A stretch of DNA of 39,731 nucleotides from RUG472 sp045224495 (GTDB taxonomy: Bacteria > Bacillota > Clostridia > Christensenellales > CAG-138): NCBI GenBank assembly GCA_045224495.1, contig JBGVAK010000193.1, positions 1 to 39,731 of the forward strand, read 5' to 3'. Shown here piece by piece: positions 1 through 7,316 of this stretch (within the stretch, counting starts at the first letter, position 1; each line of letters opens with the position of its first letter). Under the pieces are notes generated by a model. That model did no database searches and was not told the DNA's origin. It saw nothing but the letters and a program-made list of their open reading frames with translations. A program made the position numbers and the translations under genes.

Positions 1-270
1 TACGTGTTCAACACCATGAAGGACCTGGGGGAGGAGATGACCTTCAAGCCCGACGGCATCATGGCCCACCGGGCGGACGAGGTGCTGTCAAAGGCCGCGG
101 ACCTGCTGGAGAAGATCCAGCGGGACGGCCTCTTCGCCACCCTGGAGCGGGGCACCTTCGCCGACATCAAGCGCATGCGGGACGGCGGCAAGGGCTTAGG
201 CGGCGTGGTGCTGCGGGCTGAAGCCTACTACAACCCCTTCCTGAACCTGTTAGCAGGAGGTGCCAAATGA
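1..270 (+). CDS. kamD: Lysine 5,6-aminomutase alpha subunit, C-terminal end (partial)
   Basis: The reading frame is open from the first base, so only the last 89 or so residues of a larger protein are present. The tail ends in a Gly-rich GGKGLGGVV segment followed by AEAYYNPF. I assign it from its neighbour: its TGA overlaps the ATG of an unmistakable lysine 5,6-aminomutase beta gene (ATGA overlap), and in this enzyme alpha and beta are encoded together in that order. The alpha subunit forms most of the TIM barrel that holds the substrate, adenosylcobalamin and PLP. The enzyme moves the terminal amino group of D-lysine or beta-lysine to C5 during lysine fermentation. The fragment itself carries no diagnostic catalytic motif, so the name rests on context. 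Confidence 0.8.
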   Translation, partial: YVFNTMKDLGEEMTFKPDGIMAHRADEVLSKAADLLEKIQRDGLFATLERGTFADIKRMRDGGKGLGGVVLRAEAYYNPFLNLLAGGAK

Positions 271-1058
271 GCGGCGGACTTTATGATATGAGCGTCAAGA
301 GCTTCGATCGGACGCTGGATCTCACCCGGGTCAAGGCCTACGGCGACACCATGAACGACGGCAAGGTGCAGCTGAGCTTCACCCTGCCCGTACAGGACGA
401 CGAGAAGGGCATGGAGGCCGCAAGGCAGCTGACCAGGAAGATGGGCCTCGAGGAGCCCAACGTGGCCGGAGCCGTGAAGCTGGACGAGAACTTCACCTTC
501 TACGTGGTCTACGGCTCCTGCGTCCACACGGTGGACTACGAGCACATCGAGGTCAAGACCGTGGAGAGCAGCGTCATGTCCATGGAGGAGGTCAACGACT
601 ACATCCGCAGCCACTTCGGCCGGAAGCTGGTCTTTGTTGGCGCGTCCACGGGCACCGACGCCCACACCGTGGGCATCGACGCCATCATGAACCGCAAGGG
701 CTTCGCGGGCCACTACGGCCTGGAGCGCTACGAGATGATCGAAGCCTACAACCTGGGGGCCCAGGTGGAGAACGAGGACTTCGTGAAGAAGGCCGTGGAG
801 CTCAATGCGGACGTGCTCTTGGTGTCCCAGACCGTGACCCAAAAGGACGTCCACATTAAGAACATGACCGAGCTCATCGAGCTGTTGGAGGCGGAAGGCC
901 TTAGATCCCGCTTCGTGGTCATCTGCGGAGGCGCCCGCATCACCCACGAGCTCGCCAAGGAGCTGGGCTTCGACGCGGGCTTCGGGCCCCGCAAGTTCGC
1001 CGAGGACGTGGCCTCCTTCGCCGTGGAGGAGCTGACCCGCCGGGGCCTCGATCGCTAA
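267..1058 (+). CDS. kamE: Lysine 5,6-aminomutase beta subunit (B12- and PLP-binding)
   Basis: A 263-residue protein, the usual size of KamE. The N-terminal part (about 1-100) contains LTRVKAYGDTMNDGKVQLSF, typical of the family dimerisation region. From about 118 comes a Rossmann-like cobalamin domain with the base-off DxHxxG motif DAHTVG; its His133 would be the lower axial cobalt ligand. Lys144 sits where the characterised clostridial enzyme binds PLP as a Schiff base. Both key residues are therefore present. It is translationally coupled to kamD. The absence of the roughly 740-residue OraE architecture argues against ornithine 4,5-aminomutase. The product works in the cytosol in fermentation of lysine to acetate and butyrate; the remaining pathway genes presumably lie upstream of the window. 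Confidence 0.93.
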   Translation: MSGGLYDMSVKSFDRTLDLTRVKAYGDTMNDGKVQLSFTLPVQDDEKGMEAARQLTRKMGLEEPNVAGAVKLDENFTFYVVYGSCVHTVDYEHIEVKTVESSVMSMEEVNDYIRSHFGRKLVFVGASTGTDAHTVGIDAIMNRKGFAGHYGLERYEMIEAYNLGAQVENEDFVKKAVELNADVLLVSQTVTQKDVHIKNMTELIELLEAEGLRSRFVVICGGARITHELAKELGFDAGFGPRKFAEDVASFAVEELTRRGLDR

Positions 1059-1067
1059 GGAGGCGCC

Positions 1068-1484
1068 ATGGATATCCTCATCATCGACGGCCAGGGCGGG
1101 AATCTGGGGCGGCAGCTGACGCGCCGTCTCCGGGAGGCCCTGCCCCAGGCGGACATCACCGCCGTGGGCACCAACTCCACCGCCACCGAGAATATGCTCA
1201 AGGGCGGCGCGGACCGGGCAGCCACCGGCGAGAACGCCGTGGTGGTCAACGCCCGCCGGGCCAAGATCATCGCCGGCCCCCTGGGCATCGTCATCGCCGA
1301 CGCCCTCCTGGGCGAGGTGACCCCCGCCATGGCCCGGGCCGTGGGCAGCAGCGATGCTGCCCGGGTCCTCATCCCCATGAACCGGTGCGACACCCTGGTG
1401 GCGGGCGTGGCGGAGAAGCCCATGGGCGAGCTCATGGACGACGCCGTGGGCAAGATCGTGGCCCTTCTCCGAAAAGCGGATTGA
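1068..1484 (+). CDS. DUF3842 family protein
   Basis: A 138-residue protein opening with MDILIIDGQGGNLGRQL, a Rossmann-like beta strand and Gly-rich turn, followed by alternating helices and strands. I recognise it as the DUF3842 family, which has no established activity. It starts ten bases after kamE with AAGGAGG directly upstream, so it is cotranscribed with the aminomutase genes. A role tied to the B12 enzyme or its substrate is an inference from this position only. The stop codon lies inside the -35 hexamer of the next promoter, so the transcription units abut without a visible terminator. Confidence 0.8.
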   Translation: MDILIIDGQGGNLGRQLTRRLREALPQADITAVGTNSTATENMLKGGADRAATGENAVVVNARRAKIIAGPLGIVIADALLGEVTPAMARAVGSSDAARVLIPMNRCDTLVAGVAEKPMGELMDDAVGKIVALLRKAD

Positions 1485-1510
1485 CAGAGCGCCCGCCCCT
1501 TTGCTATACT
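1481..1510 (+). promoter_or_regulatory. Sigma-A type promoter for the ECF transporter gene
   Basis: TTGACA at 1481-1486 and TATACT at 1505-1510, 18-base spacer. The -35 is a perfect consensus and overlaps the TGA of the upstream gene. Transcription should begin near 1517, leaving a 5' leader of about 120 bases before the start codon. Confidence 0.75.
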
Positions 1511-1516
1511 TTCCCC

Positions 1517-1617
1517 GTCGACAGGAAGCCGACAGGGGGCCGCACGCCCGTCAAGATTATCATGTAAACGGATGCTTTGAAGGCATCGCCTTCTGTGAAC
1601 GGAGGGCGGTGCTTTTT
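1517..1617 (+). promoter_or_regulatory. Structured 5' leader with attenuator-like terminator (riboswitch candidate, class unknown)
   Basis: The leader ends in an intrinsic terminator: GCATCGCC (1583-1590) pairs with GGCGGTGC (1605-1612, one G-U pair), followed by five T. The same GCATC (1583-1587) can instead pair with GATGC at 1571-1575, a competing hairpin that would break the terminator stem. Upstream lie small stems GTCG/CGAC and GGGC/GCCC. A transporter S subunit behind mutually exclusive hairpins is the usual layout of a ligand-controlled leader. The sequence does not match the TPP, FMN, cobalamin, THF or preQ1 consensus features that I know. Confidence 0.5.
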
Positions 1618-1639
1618 GTGTCCAAAGAAAGGAAAACCC

Positions 1640-2173
1640 ATGAAAAACAAGAACGTTTTGAAGCTGACCTACGCGGGTCTCTGTCTGGCCCTCTGCCTGG
1701 TGCTGCCCTTTTTGACGGGCCAGATCCCCCAGATCGGCAGCAAGCTCCTCCCTATGCACATCCCCGTGCTCCTCTGCGGCTTCCTCTGCGGGCCGGTGTG
1801 GGGCCTTGCCGTAGGCGCGGTGGCGCCCCTCCTGCGCTCCCTCATCTTCGGCATGCCGCCCCTGTTTCCCACGGCCACGGCCATGGCTTTCGAGCTGGCG
1901 GCTTACGGCCTGCTCTCCGGCCTCTTCTACAAGCTCCTGCCCAAGAAGACGCCCTACCTGTACCTGGCGCTGATCCTCGCCATGATCGGCGGGCGCCTGG
2001 TGTGGGGCCTTGCCATGACCGTCCTTATGAACGTGGCCGGCAAGGGCTTCACCCTGGCCGCCTTCTGGGCCGGCGCCTTCGCCAACGCCTGGCCGGGCAT
2101 CGTCCTGCAGCTGGTGCTGATCCCGCCCGTGGTGGCCGCCCTCAAAAAGGCCAAGCTCATGCTGAACGAATAA
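1640..2173 (+). CDS. ECF transporter substrate-binding (S) component
   Basis: A 177-residue, very hydrophobic protein with about five to six membrane segments. It carries the motif MHIPVLLCGFLCGPVWGLAVGA followed, after APLLRSLIFG, by MPPLFPTATAMAFELA, typical of vitamin-type ECF S components (PF12822 group). Such proteins bind a vitamin or related small molecule and work with a shared EcfA-EcfA'-EcfT energising module, which is not in this window. The substrate cannot be told; pantothenate-, folate- or pyridoxine-type are all possible. I chose the ATG preceded by AAAGGAAAACCC; an upstream in-frame extension would run through the leader hairpin. Its expression is probably controlled by the attenuator-like leader just upstream. 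Confidence 0.82.
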   Translation: MKNKNVLKLTYAGLCLALCLVLPFLTGQIPQIGSKLLPMHIPVLLCGFLCGPVWGLAVGAVAPLLRSLIFGMPPLFPTATAMAFELAAYGLLSGLFYKLLPKKTPYLYLALILAMIGGRLVWGLAMTVLMNVAGKGFTLAAFWAGAFANAWPGIVLQLVLIPPVVAALKKAKLMLNE

Positions 2174-2216
2174 GACAGGATTCTTTCTCCCGCATATGGA
2201 TTTTCCTGTCGGACTA

Positions 2217-2225
2217 TGGTATAGT
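2217..2225 (+). promoter_or_regulatory. Extended -10 promoter for the DUF4428 gene
   Basis: TGG followed directly by TATAGT (2220-2225), an extended -10 element about 33 bases before the start codon. No good -35 is visible at 16-18 bases. Confidence 0.4.
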
Positions 2226-2257
2226 ATAAGCAGATCAAAAAACGGGGGAAAGAAGAA

Positions 2258-2977
2258 ATGGGCTTGTTTGACAAGAAGTATTGCAGCATCTGCGGGGAGA
2301 AGATCGGTTTTCTGGGGAATCGGAAGCTGGAGGACGGGAACCTGTGCAAGGACTGCGCTCGAAAGCTGTCCCCCTTCTTCAGCGAGCGGCGGCATTCCAC
2401 CGTGGCGGAGATCCAGGAGCAGCTCGCTTACCGGGAGGCCAACAAGGAGCGGGTGGCCGCTTTCCATCCCACCCGGACCATCAATTGTCGGGAATATCTG
2501 ATCCTGGACGAAGACAAGCGGCAGATGATCGTGACGGATCATCGAAACTGGAAGGACGAGAACCCGGACGTCATCGACTTTGCCGACGTGACCGGCTGCG
2601 ATCTCGACGTGGACGAGAGCCGGCGGGAGCTATACTATCGCAACAGTGAGGGCAAGAACGTGAGCTACGAGCCCAAGCGGTACGAGTACAGCTACAACTT
2701 CAACATGAACATCGCCGTCAACAACCCCTATTTCACGGAGATCCCCCTCCGGGTCAACCAAAACGAGGTGAAGAACCGTATGGGCGCGGATTACCACCGG
2801 GCGGAGCTGGCGGCGGCGGAGATCCGGGAGATACTCCTGGGCATCCGGGCCGACACCCGCAAGGCCGTGGAAGCGGCGGCCGCCCCCAAGAAGGCGGTGG
2901 TCTGCCCCTACTGCGGCGCCACCACCACCCCGGACGAGAAGGGCTGCTGCGAGTACTGCGGAGCGCCTGTGGCGTGA
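2258..2977 (+). CDS. DUF4428 domain protein with N- and C-terminal zinc ribbons
   Basis: A 239-residue soluble protein. Residues 1-40 hold CSICG and CKDC pairs in the form typical of the DUF4428 domain. The middle (about 75-200) resembles bacterial PH-like or short-chain membrane-associated domains, with polar beta-rich sequence containing YFTEIPLRVNQ. The C terminus has a second ribbon, CPYCGATT and CEYCGAP. There is no signal peptide or membrane segment. Function is unknown; paired ribbons suggest protein or nucleic-acid binding. It has its own promoter and stands alone between the ECF gene and a palindrome-rich gap. The start ATG follows GGGGGAAAGAAGAA. Confidence 0.8.
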   Translation: MGLFDKKYCSICGEKIGFLGNRKLEDGNLCKDCARKLSPFFSERRHSTVAEIQEQLAYREANKERVAAFHPTRTINCREYLILDEDKRQMIVTDHRNWKDENPDVIDFADVTGCDLDVDESRRELYYRNSEGKNVSYEPKRYEYSYNFNMNIAVNNPYFTEIPLRVNQNEVKNRMGADYHRAELAAAEIREILLGIRADTRKAVEAAAAPKKAVVCPYCGATTTPDEKGCCEYCGAPVA

Positions 2978-2978
2978 T

Positions 2979-3120
2979 TCAGATTGGTGGAATCTTCGAT
3001 TTCACCAATCTGAGGCTCAGCATTCGCTTCGCTCCCAGGTCCCGCCTATACGCCTGCGGCGTACCGGGCGGCGGGACCTGCAAAGTGTCAAACGCACCGC
3101 ACATGTCGCTGCGTTTGACA
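2979..3120 (+). repeat. Cluster of three perfect inverted repeats in an intergenic gap
   Basis: Three consecutive hairpins: TCAGATTGGTG (2979-2989) with CACCAATCTGA (3003-3013); CAGGTCCCGCC (3036-3046) with GGCGGGACCTG (3070-3080), enclosing a smaller TACGCC/GGCGTA stem; and TGTCAAACGCA (3086-3096) with TGCGTTTGACA (3110-3120). They are separated by short non-symmetric spacers, one reading GCATTCGCTTCGCTCCC. The first may terminate the DUF4428 transcript. The rest, down to 3198, has no gene; it holds a small CTCGT/ACGAG hairpin before a terminator. Confidence 0.7.
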
Positions 3121-3198
3121 TAGTAAAAGCCGCGCGTTCTTCCCCTGTGGATCGAGTGCGCTCGGCTACACCTCGCGTGTGTTGCTCGTTGAACGAGA

Positions 3199-3224
3199 GC
3201 GTCGCCCTTCGGCGGCGCTTTTTT
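3199..3224 (+). terminator. Intrinsic terminator
   Basis: GCGTCGCC (3199-3206) pairs with GGCGGCGC (3211-3218, one G-U), loop CTTC, then six T. It sits immediately before the -35 of the next promoter and would insulate the downstream operon. Confidence 0.75.
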
Positions 3225-3226
3225 CG

Positions 3227-3255
3227 TTGACGCTATTCCTGTATCGTGGTATTCT
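3227..3255 (+). promoter_or_regulatory. Promoter of the zinc-ribbon/TPM operon
   Basis: TTGACG at 3227-3232, 17-base spacer, TATTCT at 3250-3255 with a TGG extended -10. It directly follows the terminator and lies about 36 bases before the TTG start. Confidence 0.7.
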
Positions 3256-3291
3256 CTTATGTATACTGGGAAGAAAGCGAGGTAGCGCCCT

Positions 3292-4869
3292 TTGGGTATC
3301 AAATGTCCCAGCTGCGGCGGCGGGATGGTCTTCGACGTGGGCAAGCAAAAGCTGGTCTGCCCCTACTGCGATACCACCTGCACGGTGCACGAGTACCGGT
3401 TGAACAACGCCGCCGAGTATGTGAACGACAACTACAGCGTGAGTATGTACCGCTGCAAGAACTGCGGGGCGGAGCTGACCGCGCCGGAGGAGCAGACCGT
3501 GGCCTATTGCTCCTACTGCGGCGGGGAGGCTATGCTCCAGCAGAAGCAGGCCGAGACCATCCGACCCAAGCGGATCATCCCCTTCCGCAAGACCAAGCAG
3601 GATGCCATCAAGGCCTACGAGGACGCGGTGAAGAAGGTCCTGTACGTGCCCAAGGAGCTGAAGGACGCCAGCTTCCTGGAGGGGTTCCGGGGCGTATACC
3701 TGCCCTACTGGGGCATCGACGTGGAGGTCCCCCGGCAGGAGCTGACCTTCAAGGGCACCCGCACCTACACCCAGGGCCGGTACGACTACCACGAGACCTA
3801 CGACGTGAACGCCCAGATAGGCGGTCAGGTGGAGGGGGCCATCTACGACGCTTCCGCCGCCTTCGACGACACCTTGGCCGCCCAGATCGCCCCCTTCGAC
3901 CAGGGTGGGTCCAAGGCCTTCGACGAGGCGTACCTCGCCGGCTTCTACGCCGACAAGGTGACTGCCAAACCCGAGGTCTACCGGAGCCTGGCCGAGGAGC
4001 AGGCGGCGGACAAGATCTTTGAGAACATCAACAGGCAGGCGGGAAAAGTCTCCGTGTCCATGCCCACCTCCAAGGAGAAGCGCATGGAGACCATCGGCGC
4101 CAAGGTCACGGGGGAGAAGGTGTCCCTGTTCCCCGTGTGGTTCTTGACCTGGCGCAGGAAGGACAGGGTGGCATACTCCGTCATGAACGGCCAGTCCGGC
4201 AAGATCGCCATGGACCTGCCGGTGGACCTGAAGCAATTCTTCCTGTATTCCGCCGTCGCTGCCCTGGCCCTGTTCGTGGTGCTGAGCCTGCTGCCCGCCT
4301 TCATCCAGCCCATGACCATGGCGGCCCTGTGCGCCGCGGGCCTGGTGCTGTCTGGGAGCATCCTCAACGGGGAGTTGAAAAAGATCCGGCTTCAGGAGCA
4401 GCACGTCTACGACTACGGGAACGACTCCGGCGAAAAGAAGGGCAAGCCCAAGGCGAAGGCCGTCTCCTGCCTGGGCTCCGTTTTCAGCTATATTTTCTAC
4501 GGCCTCCTCGTGCTCCTGGCCTTCGGCACCACCACCGGCAGCGATGGCACTGTGGGCCCTACCTTCCTGTTTGCGCTGATCGGGCAGATCGTCCTGACCG
4601 TCAAGCTGGTCCGCAACGCCGCGGGTATGCAGCATAAGTCCGGCATGCTGCCCGCCCTGGTGGCGCTGGTCATCCTGGTCTTGGGCACCCTGGTGGGCAT
4701 ACACCCGGAGGTATTCCCCAACGACGCCTGGTACTACGGCCTGGCCACCGGGTGTCTCGTGGGGATACTCCTCAACGCCCTCTTTGCCATCGCCCGATAC
4801 AATGACCTCACCACCCGGCCGGTCCCCAATTTCTTCCGAAGGGAGGGCGCCAACAATGCAAGGTCGTAA
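3292..4869 (+). CDS. Zinc-ribbon membrane protein, function unknown
   Basis: A 525-residue protein started at TTG, preceded by GAGGT at proper spacing. The first 75 residues hold two zinc ribbons: CPSCGGG with CPYCD, and CKNCGAE with CSYCGG. A soluble region (about 85-310) contains YLPYWGIDVEV and later FPVWFLTWRRKDRVAYSVMNGQSG, features of a conserved family of ribbon-membrane proteins in Bacillota. The last 200 residues have about six hydrophobic segments, with a charged loop near 390. No catalytic motif is evident. It overlaps the TPM-domain gene by 14 bases, so the two are translationally linked and may act together at the membrane, as such pairs recur in related genomes. That functional link is inference. 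Confidence 0.72.
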   Translation: MGIKCPSCGGGMVFDVGKQKLVCPYCDTTCTVHEYRLNNAAEYVNDNYSVSMYRCKNCGAELTAPEEQTVAYCSYCGGEAMLQQKQAETIRPKRIIPFRKTKQDAIKAYEDAVKKVLYVPKELKDASFLEGFRGVYLPYWGIDVEVPRQELTFKGTRTYTQGRYDYHETYDVNAQIGGQVEGAIYDASAAFDDTLAAQIAPFDQGGSKAFDEAYLAGFYADKVTAKPEVYRSLAEEQAADKIFENINRQAGKVSVSMPTSKEKRMETIGAKVTGEKVSLFPVWFLTWRRKDRVAYSVMNGQSGKIAMDLPVDLKQFFLYSAVAALALFVVLSLLPAFIQPMTMAALCAAGLVLSGSILNGELKKIRLQEQHVYDYGNDSGEKKGKPKAKAVSCLGSVFSYIFYGLLVLLAFGTTTGSDGTVGPTFLFALIGQIVLTVKLVRNAAGMQHKSGMLPALVALVILVLGTLVGIHPEVFPNDAWYYGLATGCLVGILLNALFAIARYNDLTTRPVPNFFRREGANNARS

Positions 4870-5650
4870 ACGCATCCTTTCGGCACTGCTTTTGGCGCTG
4901 CTCCTGCTGCTGCCCCTGACTGCTTTTGCGGCGGAGACGGGGGAGAGCGCCTATTCCTTGGTCATCGACGACGAGGCGGACCTGTTGACCGGGGCGGAGG
5001 AGACGGATCTGCGCACCTACATGGAAAAGGTGCTGCCCTACGGCAACGCCGCCTTCGTGACCGTGAACGAGAACCCCACCTCCACGGAGCGGCTGGCGGA
5101 GAGCAAGTTCCTGGAGTTCTTCGGGGACACCTCCGGCGCCCTGCTCATCATCGACATGGAGAACCGCTACATACAGCTCATTGCGGACGGGGCGGTGTAC
5201 AAGACCGTCACCAAGACCCGCTGCAGCGAGATCGTGGACAATATCTACACCTACGCCTCCAAGGGCGAATACTTCCTCTGCGCCACTAAAGCCTTTGAGC
5301 AGGTGGTACGGTTGTTGGAGGGGCAGCGGATCGCCGCGCCCTTCCGGTACGTGACCAACGCCTTTTTAGCCCTTTGCCTGGCGCTCCTCGGGAACTTCGC
5401 CCTCATGAGCCTGCAGCGGCGCAAGAAGGTGGCGCCGGAGAACGCCCTGAAGGTGCCGGTGGTCGTGAACGCCGCCAGCTCCGTGGCGAAGGCAGGCGTC
5501 GTGGCTGCGGTGGCCCTGAAGATGCTGAGCCAGCGGAAGACCAAGCATGTGGAGAGCTCCGGCGGCGGACACTCCGGCGGCGGTGGCGGCGGCTTTTCCA
5601 GCGGCGGTGGCGGCGGCTTCTCCGGCGGCGGCGGCGGGCATCGGTTCTAA
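4856..5650 (+). CDS. TPM-domain membrane protein with Gly-rich tail
   Basis: A 264-residue protein beginning with a clear signal sequence: RKR, then a run of Leu/Ala ending LTAFAAETG. Residues about 32-165 form a TPM domain: VIDDEADLLTGAEETDLRTYM, then a GALLIIDMENRYIQL strand. A membrane segment follows near 180-200, a second weaker one near 220, and the C terminus is almost all Gly/Ser with Phe (GGGGGGFSSGGGGGFSG). TPM domains occur in chloroplast photosystem repair phosphatases and in bacterial envelope proteins of unknown activity. I chose the ATG at 4856 over an earlier in-frame one because it follows GGGAGGG and starts the signal peptide. It overlaps the upstream gene. Confidence 0.8.
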   Translation: MQGRKRILSALLLALLLLLPLTAFAAETGESAYSLVIDDEADLLTGAEETDLRTYMEKVLPYGNAAFVTVNENPTSTERLAESKFLEFFGDTSGALLIIDMENRYIQLIADGAVYKTVTKTRCSEIVDNIYTYASKGEYFLCATKAFEQVVRLLEGQRIAAPFRYVTNAFLALCLALLGNFALMSLQRRKKVAPENALKVPVVVNAASSVAKAGVVAAVALKMLSQRKTKHVESSGGGHSGGGGGGFSSGGGGGFSGGGGGHRF

Positions 5651-5680
5651 TTTGACAATGAACTGTTCAGGAGGCATCCT

Positions 5681-6382
5681 TTGATCCACAATAGAAAAGT
5701 CATCGGCATCATCGGGGGCATGGGCCCCATGGCTACGGCGGATCTGTTCATCAAGATCGTGGAGAACACCGTGGCCAAGAACGATCAGGAGCATTTGCAC
5801 GTGCTCATCGACAACAACACGGACATCCCCGATCGCACGGCCTGCATTTTGGAGGGCAGCGACGCGCCCCTCGCCCCCATGGTGGAGAGCGCAAAGCGGC
5901 TGGTGGATCAGGGGGCGGACGTGCTCGTCATCCCCTGCAACACCGCCCACTACTTCCATAGCGGCGTTCAGGCGGCGGTGGATGTGCCGGTGCTCAATAT
6001 GCCCGAGATCTCCGCCCAGCACTGCGCCGACCGAGGGCTTTCCTGTGTGGCGCTGCTGTCCACGGCGGGGACCGTGCGCGCCCGGATCTATGAGCCCTAC
6101 TTCGAGAAGCTGGGGATCACGCTGCTGCACCCCACCAAGGTGGGCGTGGACAACCTGATGTATCTCATCTACGACGAGATCAAGGCGGGCCGCACACCGC
6201 ACCCGGAGCGGCTCTACCCGGAGCTGGTGGGCCTGGAGGAACAGGGGGCCCAGGCTTTCCTGCTGGCCTGTACGGAGCTGCCGCTGGTCTTCCACGACGG
6301 GGGCCGGGTGTCCTTCATCGATCCCACCTTGTTGTTAGCAAGGGCAGCTGTTGAAGCTGCTGGTGGGAAGGTTAAGGAATAG
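5681..6382 (+). CDS. Aspartate/glutamate racemase family protein
   Basis: A 233-residue protein of the usual size for this family. It has the N-terminal GIIGGMGPMATADLF motif, the first catalytic cysteine Cys86 in PCNTAHYF and the second Cys197 in ACTELPLVF. These two cysteines act as acid and base on the two faces of the amino-acid alpha carbon without PLP. It is closest in pattern to aspartate racemase-like (RacX/YgeA) proteins rather than the cell-wall MurI, which has different motifs. The start is TTG with AGGAGG seven bases upstream. It may make D-Asp, D-Glu or another D-amino acid; the real substrate cannot be read from sequence. Confidence 0.88.
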   Translation: MIHNRKVIGIIGGMGPMATADLFIKIVENTVAKNDQEHLHVLIDNNTDIPDRTACILEGSDAPLAPMVESAKRLVDQGADVLVIPCNTAHYFHSGVQAAVDVPVLNMPEISAQHCADRGLSCVALLSTAGTVRARIYEPYFEKLGITLLHPTKVGVDNLMYLIYDEIKAGRTPHPERLYPELVGLEEQGAQAFLLACTELPLVFHDGGRVSFIDPTLLLARAAVEAAGGKVKE

Positions 6383-6401
6383 AGGTCTTCATTTAAAGCA
6401 C

Positions 6402-6425
6402 GCACCTTTTTTGTAAAAAAGGTGC
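6402..6425 (+). terminator. Intrinsic terminator after the racemase gene
   Basis: GCACCTTTTTT (6402-6412) and AAAAAAGGTGC (6415-6425) form a perfect 11-base inverted repeat with a T-run inside the stem. The symmetry allows function on either strand. Confidence 0.65.
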
Positions 6426-6431
6426 AACCAA

Positions 6432-6534
6432 AAAACTTTTAAGAAGATAAGCAGGCTACGGCAATTTAGTTATACTGTTTCTCAAGCTTTTCTTTTTCCG
6501 CCGCTTTTTCTTTTCACAGAAAAGAAAAAGCGGC
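6432..6534 (+). repeat. Dispersed intergenic repeat, copy 1
   Basis: Contains CTTTTAAGAAG near the left, CTCAAGCTTTTCTTTTTCC, and then a perfect 16-base inverted repeat GCCGCTTTTTCTTTTC (6500-6515) / GAAAAGAAAAAGCGGC (6519-6534) with loop ACA. The same design occurs at about 31231, 35239 and 39071. Here it ends only 19 bases before the DUF5058 start codon, so it lies in that gene's 5' leader. Confidence 0.75.
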
Positions 6535-6553
6535 AAAATAAAAGGAGGACCCC

Positions 6554-7303
6554 ATGACCATCTTATCCCAACTCAACGCTCCGCCCATCTATCTCATCTG
6601 CGGCGGCATCGTCGCCTTCGTGGCGGTCGTCTGCGTGATCTTCCTCGTCCGTGCATGGCGGGCGGGCCTGGCCCTCGGCATGGACAAGACCAAGATGAAG
6701 CGGGCCGTCACATCCAGCGCCACCTTCTCCCTCCTGCCCAGCGTGGGCATCCTCCTGGGCGTCATCGCCCTGTCCGGGAGTCTTGGGATCCCCTGGCCCT
6801 GGCTGCGCCTCTCGGTCATCGGCGCCCTCCACTACGAGACCCAGGTGGCTCAGGCGGCAGCGGAGCAGGTGGGCATGGGCACCCTGTCTGCGGCCAGGAT
6901 GACCCCCGGGAGTTTCGCCACCATCGCCCTCCTTATGAGCATCTGCATCATGTGGGGCATGGTCCTGTCCGTCTTCTTCAACAAAAAGTACACCCAAAAG
7001 CTCACCGTCAGCGAGAGCAAGGGCGGCGGCTTCGGGGACGTGGCCATGACCGCCATGTTCATCGGCCTGGTCTCCGCTTACATGGGCAGCTACATCGGCG
7101 GCTTCGTGTCCGGGAACGGCCTGTTCACCTGCACCGGCGACTGGACGCCCATCGCCGTGGCGGCGGTCAGCGCCCTGGTCATGGCCGGGTTCGTATACCT
7201 GGCCGAAAGGAAGCAGAAGGCTTGGGTGGAGAGTTTCTCCGTGGCCGGCAGCATGATCGTGGGCATGGCCGCGGCGGTGGTCATGGGCCTGTTGGTGAAA
7301 TAG
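6554..7303 (+). CDS. DUF5058 family membrane protein
   Basis: A 249-residue integral membrane protein with about six hydrophobic segments, recognised as DUF5058. Characteristic stretches are MKRAVTSSATFSLLPSVGILLGVIALSGSLGIPWPWLRLSVIGALHYE, a loop near 100-120, then alternating membrane helices to the C terminus. The family has no proven function, but it is regularly found with a second membrane protein and an M20 peptidase, as here. That suggests two halves of a transporter for a peptide or amino-acid conjugate that the peptidase then cleaves (inference). The start follows AAGGAGG. It lies 13 bases ahead of its partner gene. Confidence 0.8.
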   Translation: MTILSQLNAPPIYLICGGIVAFVAVVCVIFLVRAWRAGLALGMDKTKMKRAVTSSATFSLLPSVGILLGVIALSGSLGIPWPWLRLSVIGALHYETQVAQAAAEQVGMGTLSAARMTPGSFATIALLMSICIMWGMVLSVFFNKKYTQKLTVSESKGGGFGDVAMTAMFIGLVSAYMGSYIGGFVSGNGLFTCTGDWTPIAVAAVSALVMAGFVYLAERKQKAWVESFSVAGSMIVGMAAAVVMGLLVK

Positions 7304-7316
7304 GGAGGGGAGCGCT

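Noticed and set aside
1517..1617. Known vitamin riboswitch (TPP, FMN, THF, cobalamin, preQ1)
   Set aside because: None of the conserved core strings that I know for these classes are present, so I left the leader unnamed.
1055..2542. Long open frame on the minus strand opposite DUF3842 and the ECF gene
   Set aside because: It is antisense to recognisable genes, has low-complexity His/Gly/Arg-rich sequence and no plausible start or family. Many such frames occur here because the DNA is GC-rich (others at 3166-4875, 28010-29815 and 35623-37179).
2979..3120. CRISPR array
   Set aside because: The inverted repeats differ from one another and are not direct repeats with regular spacers. No CRISPR array or cas gene was seen anywhere in the window.
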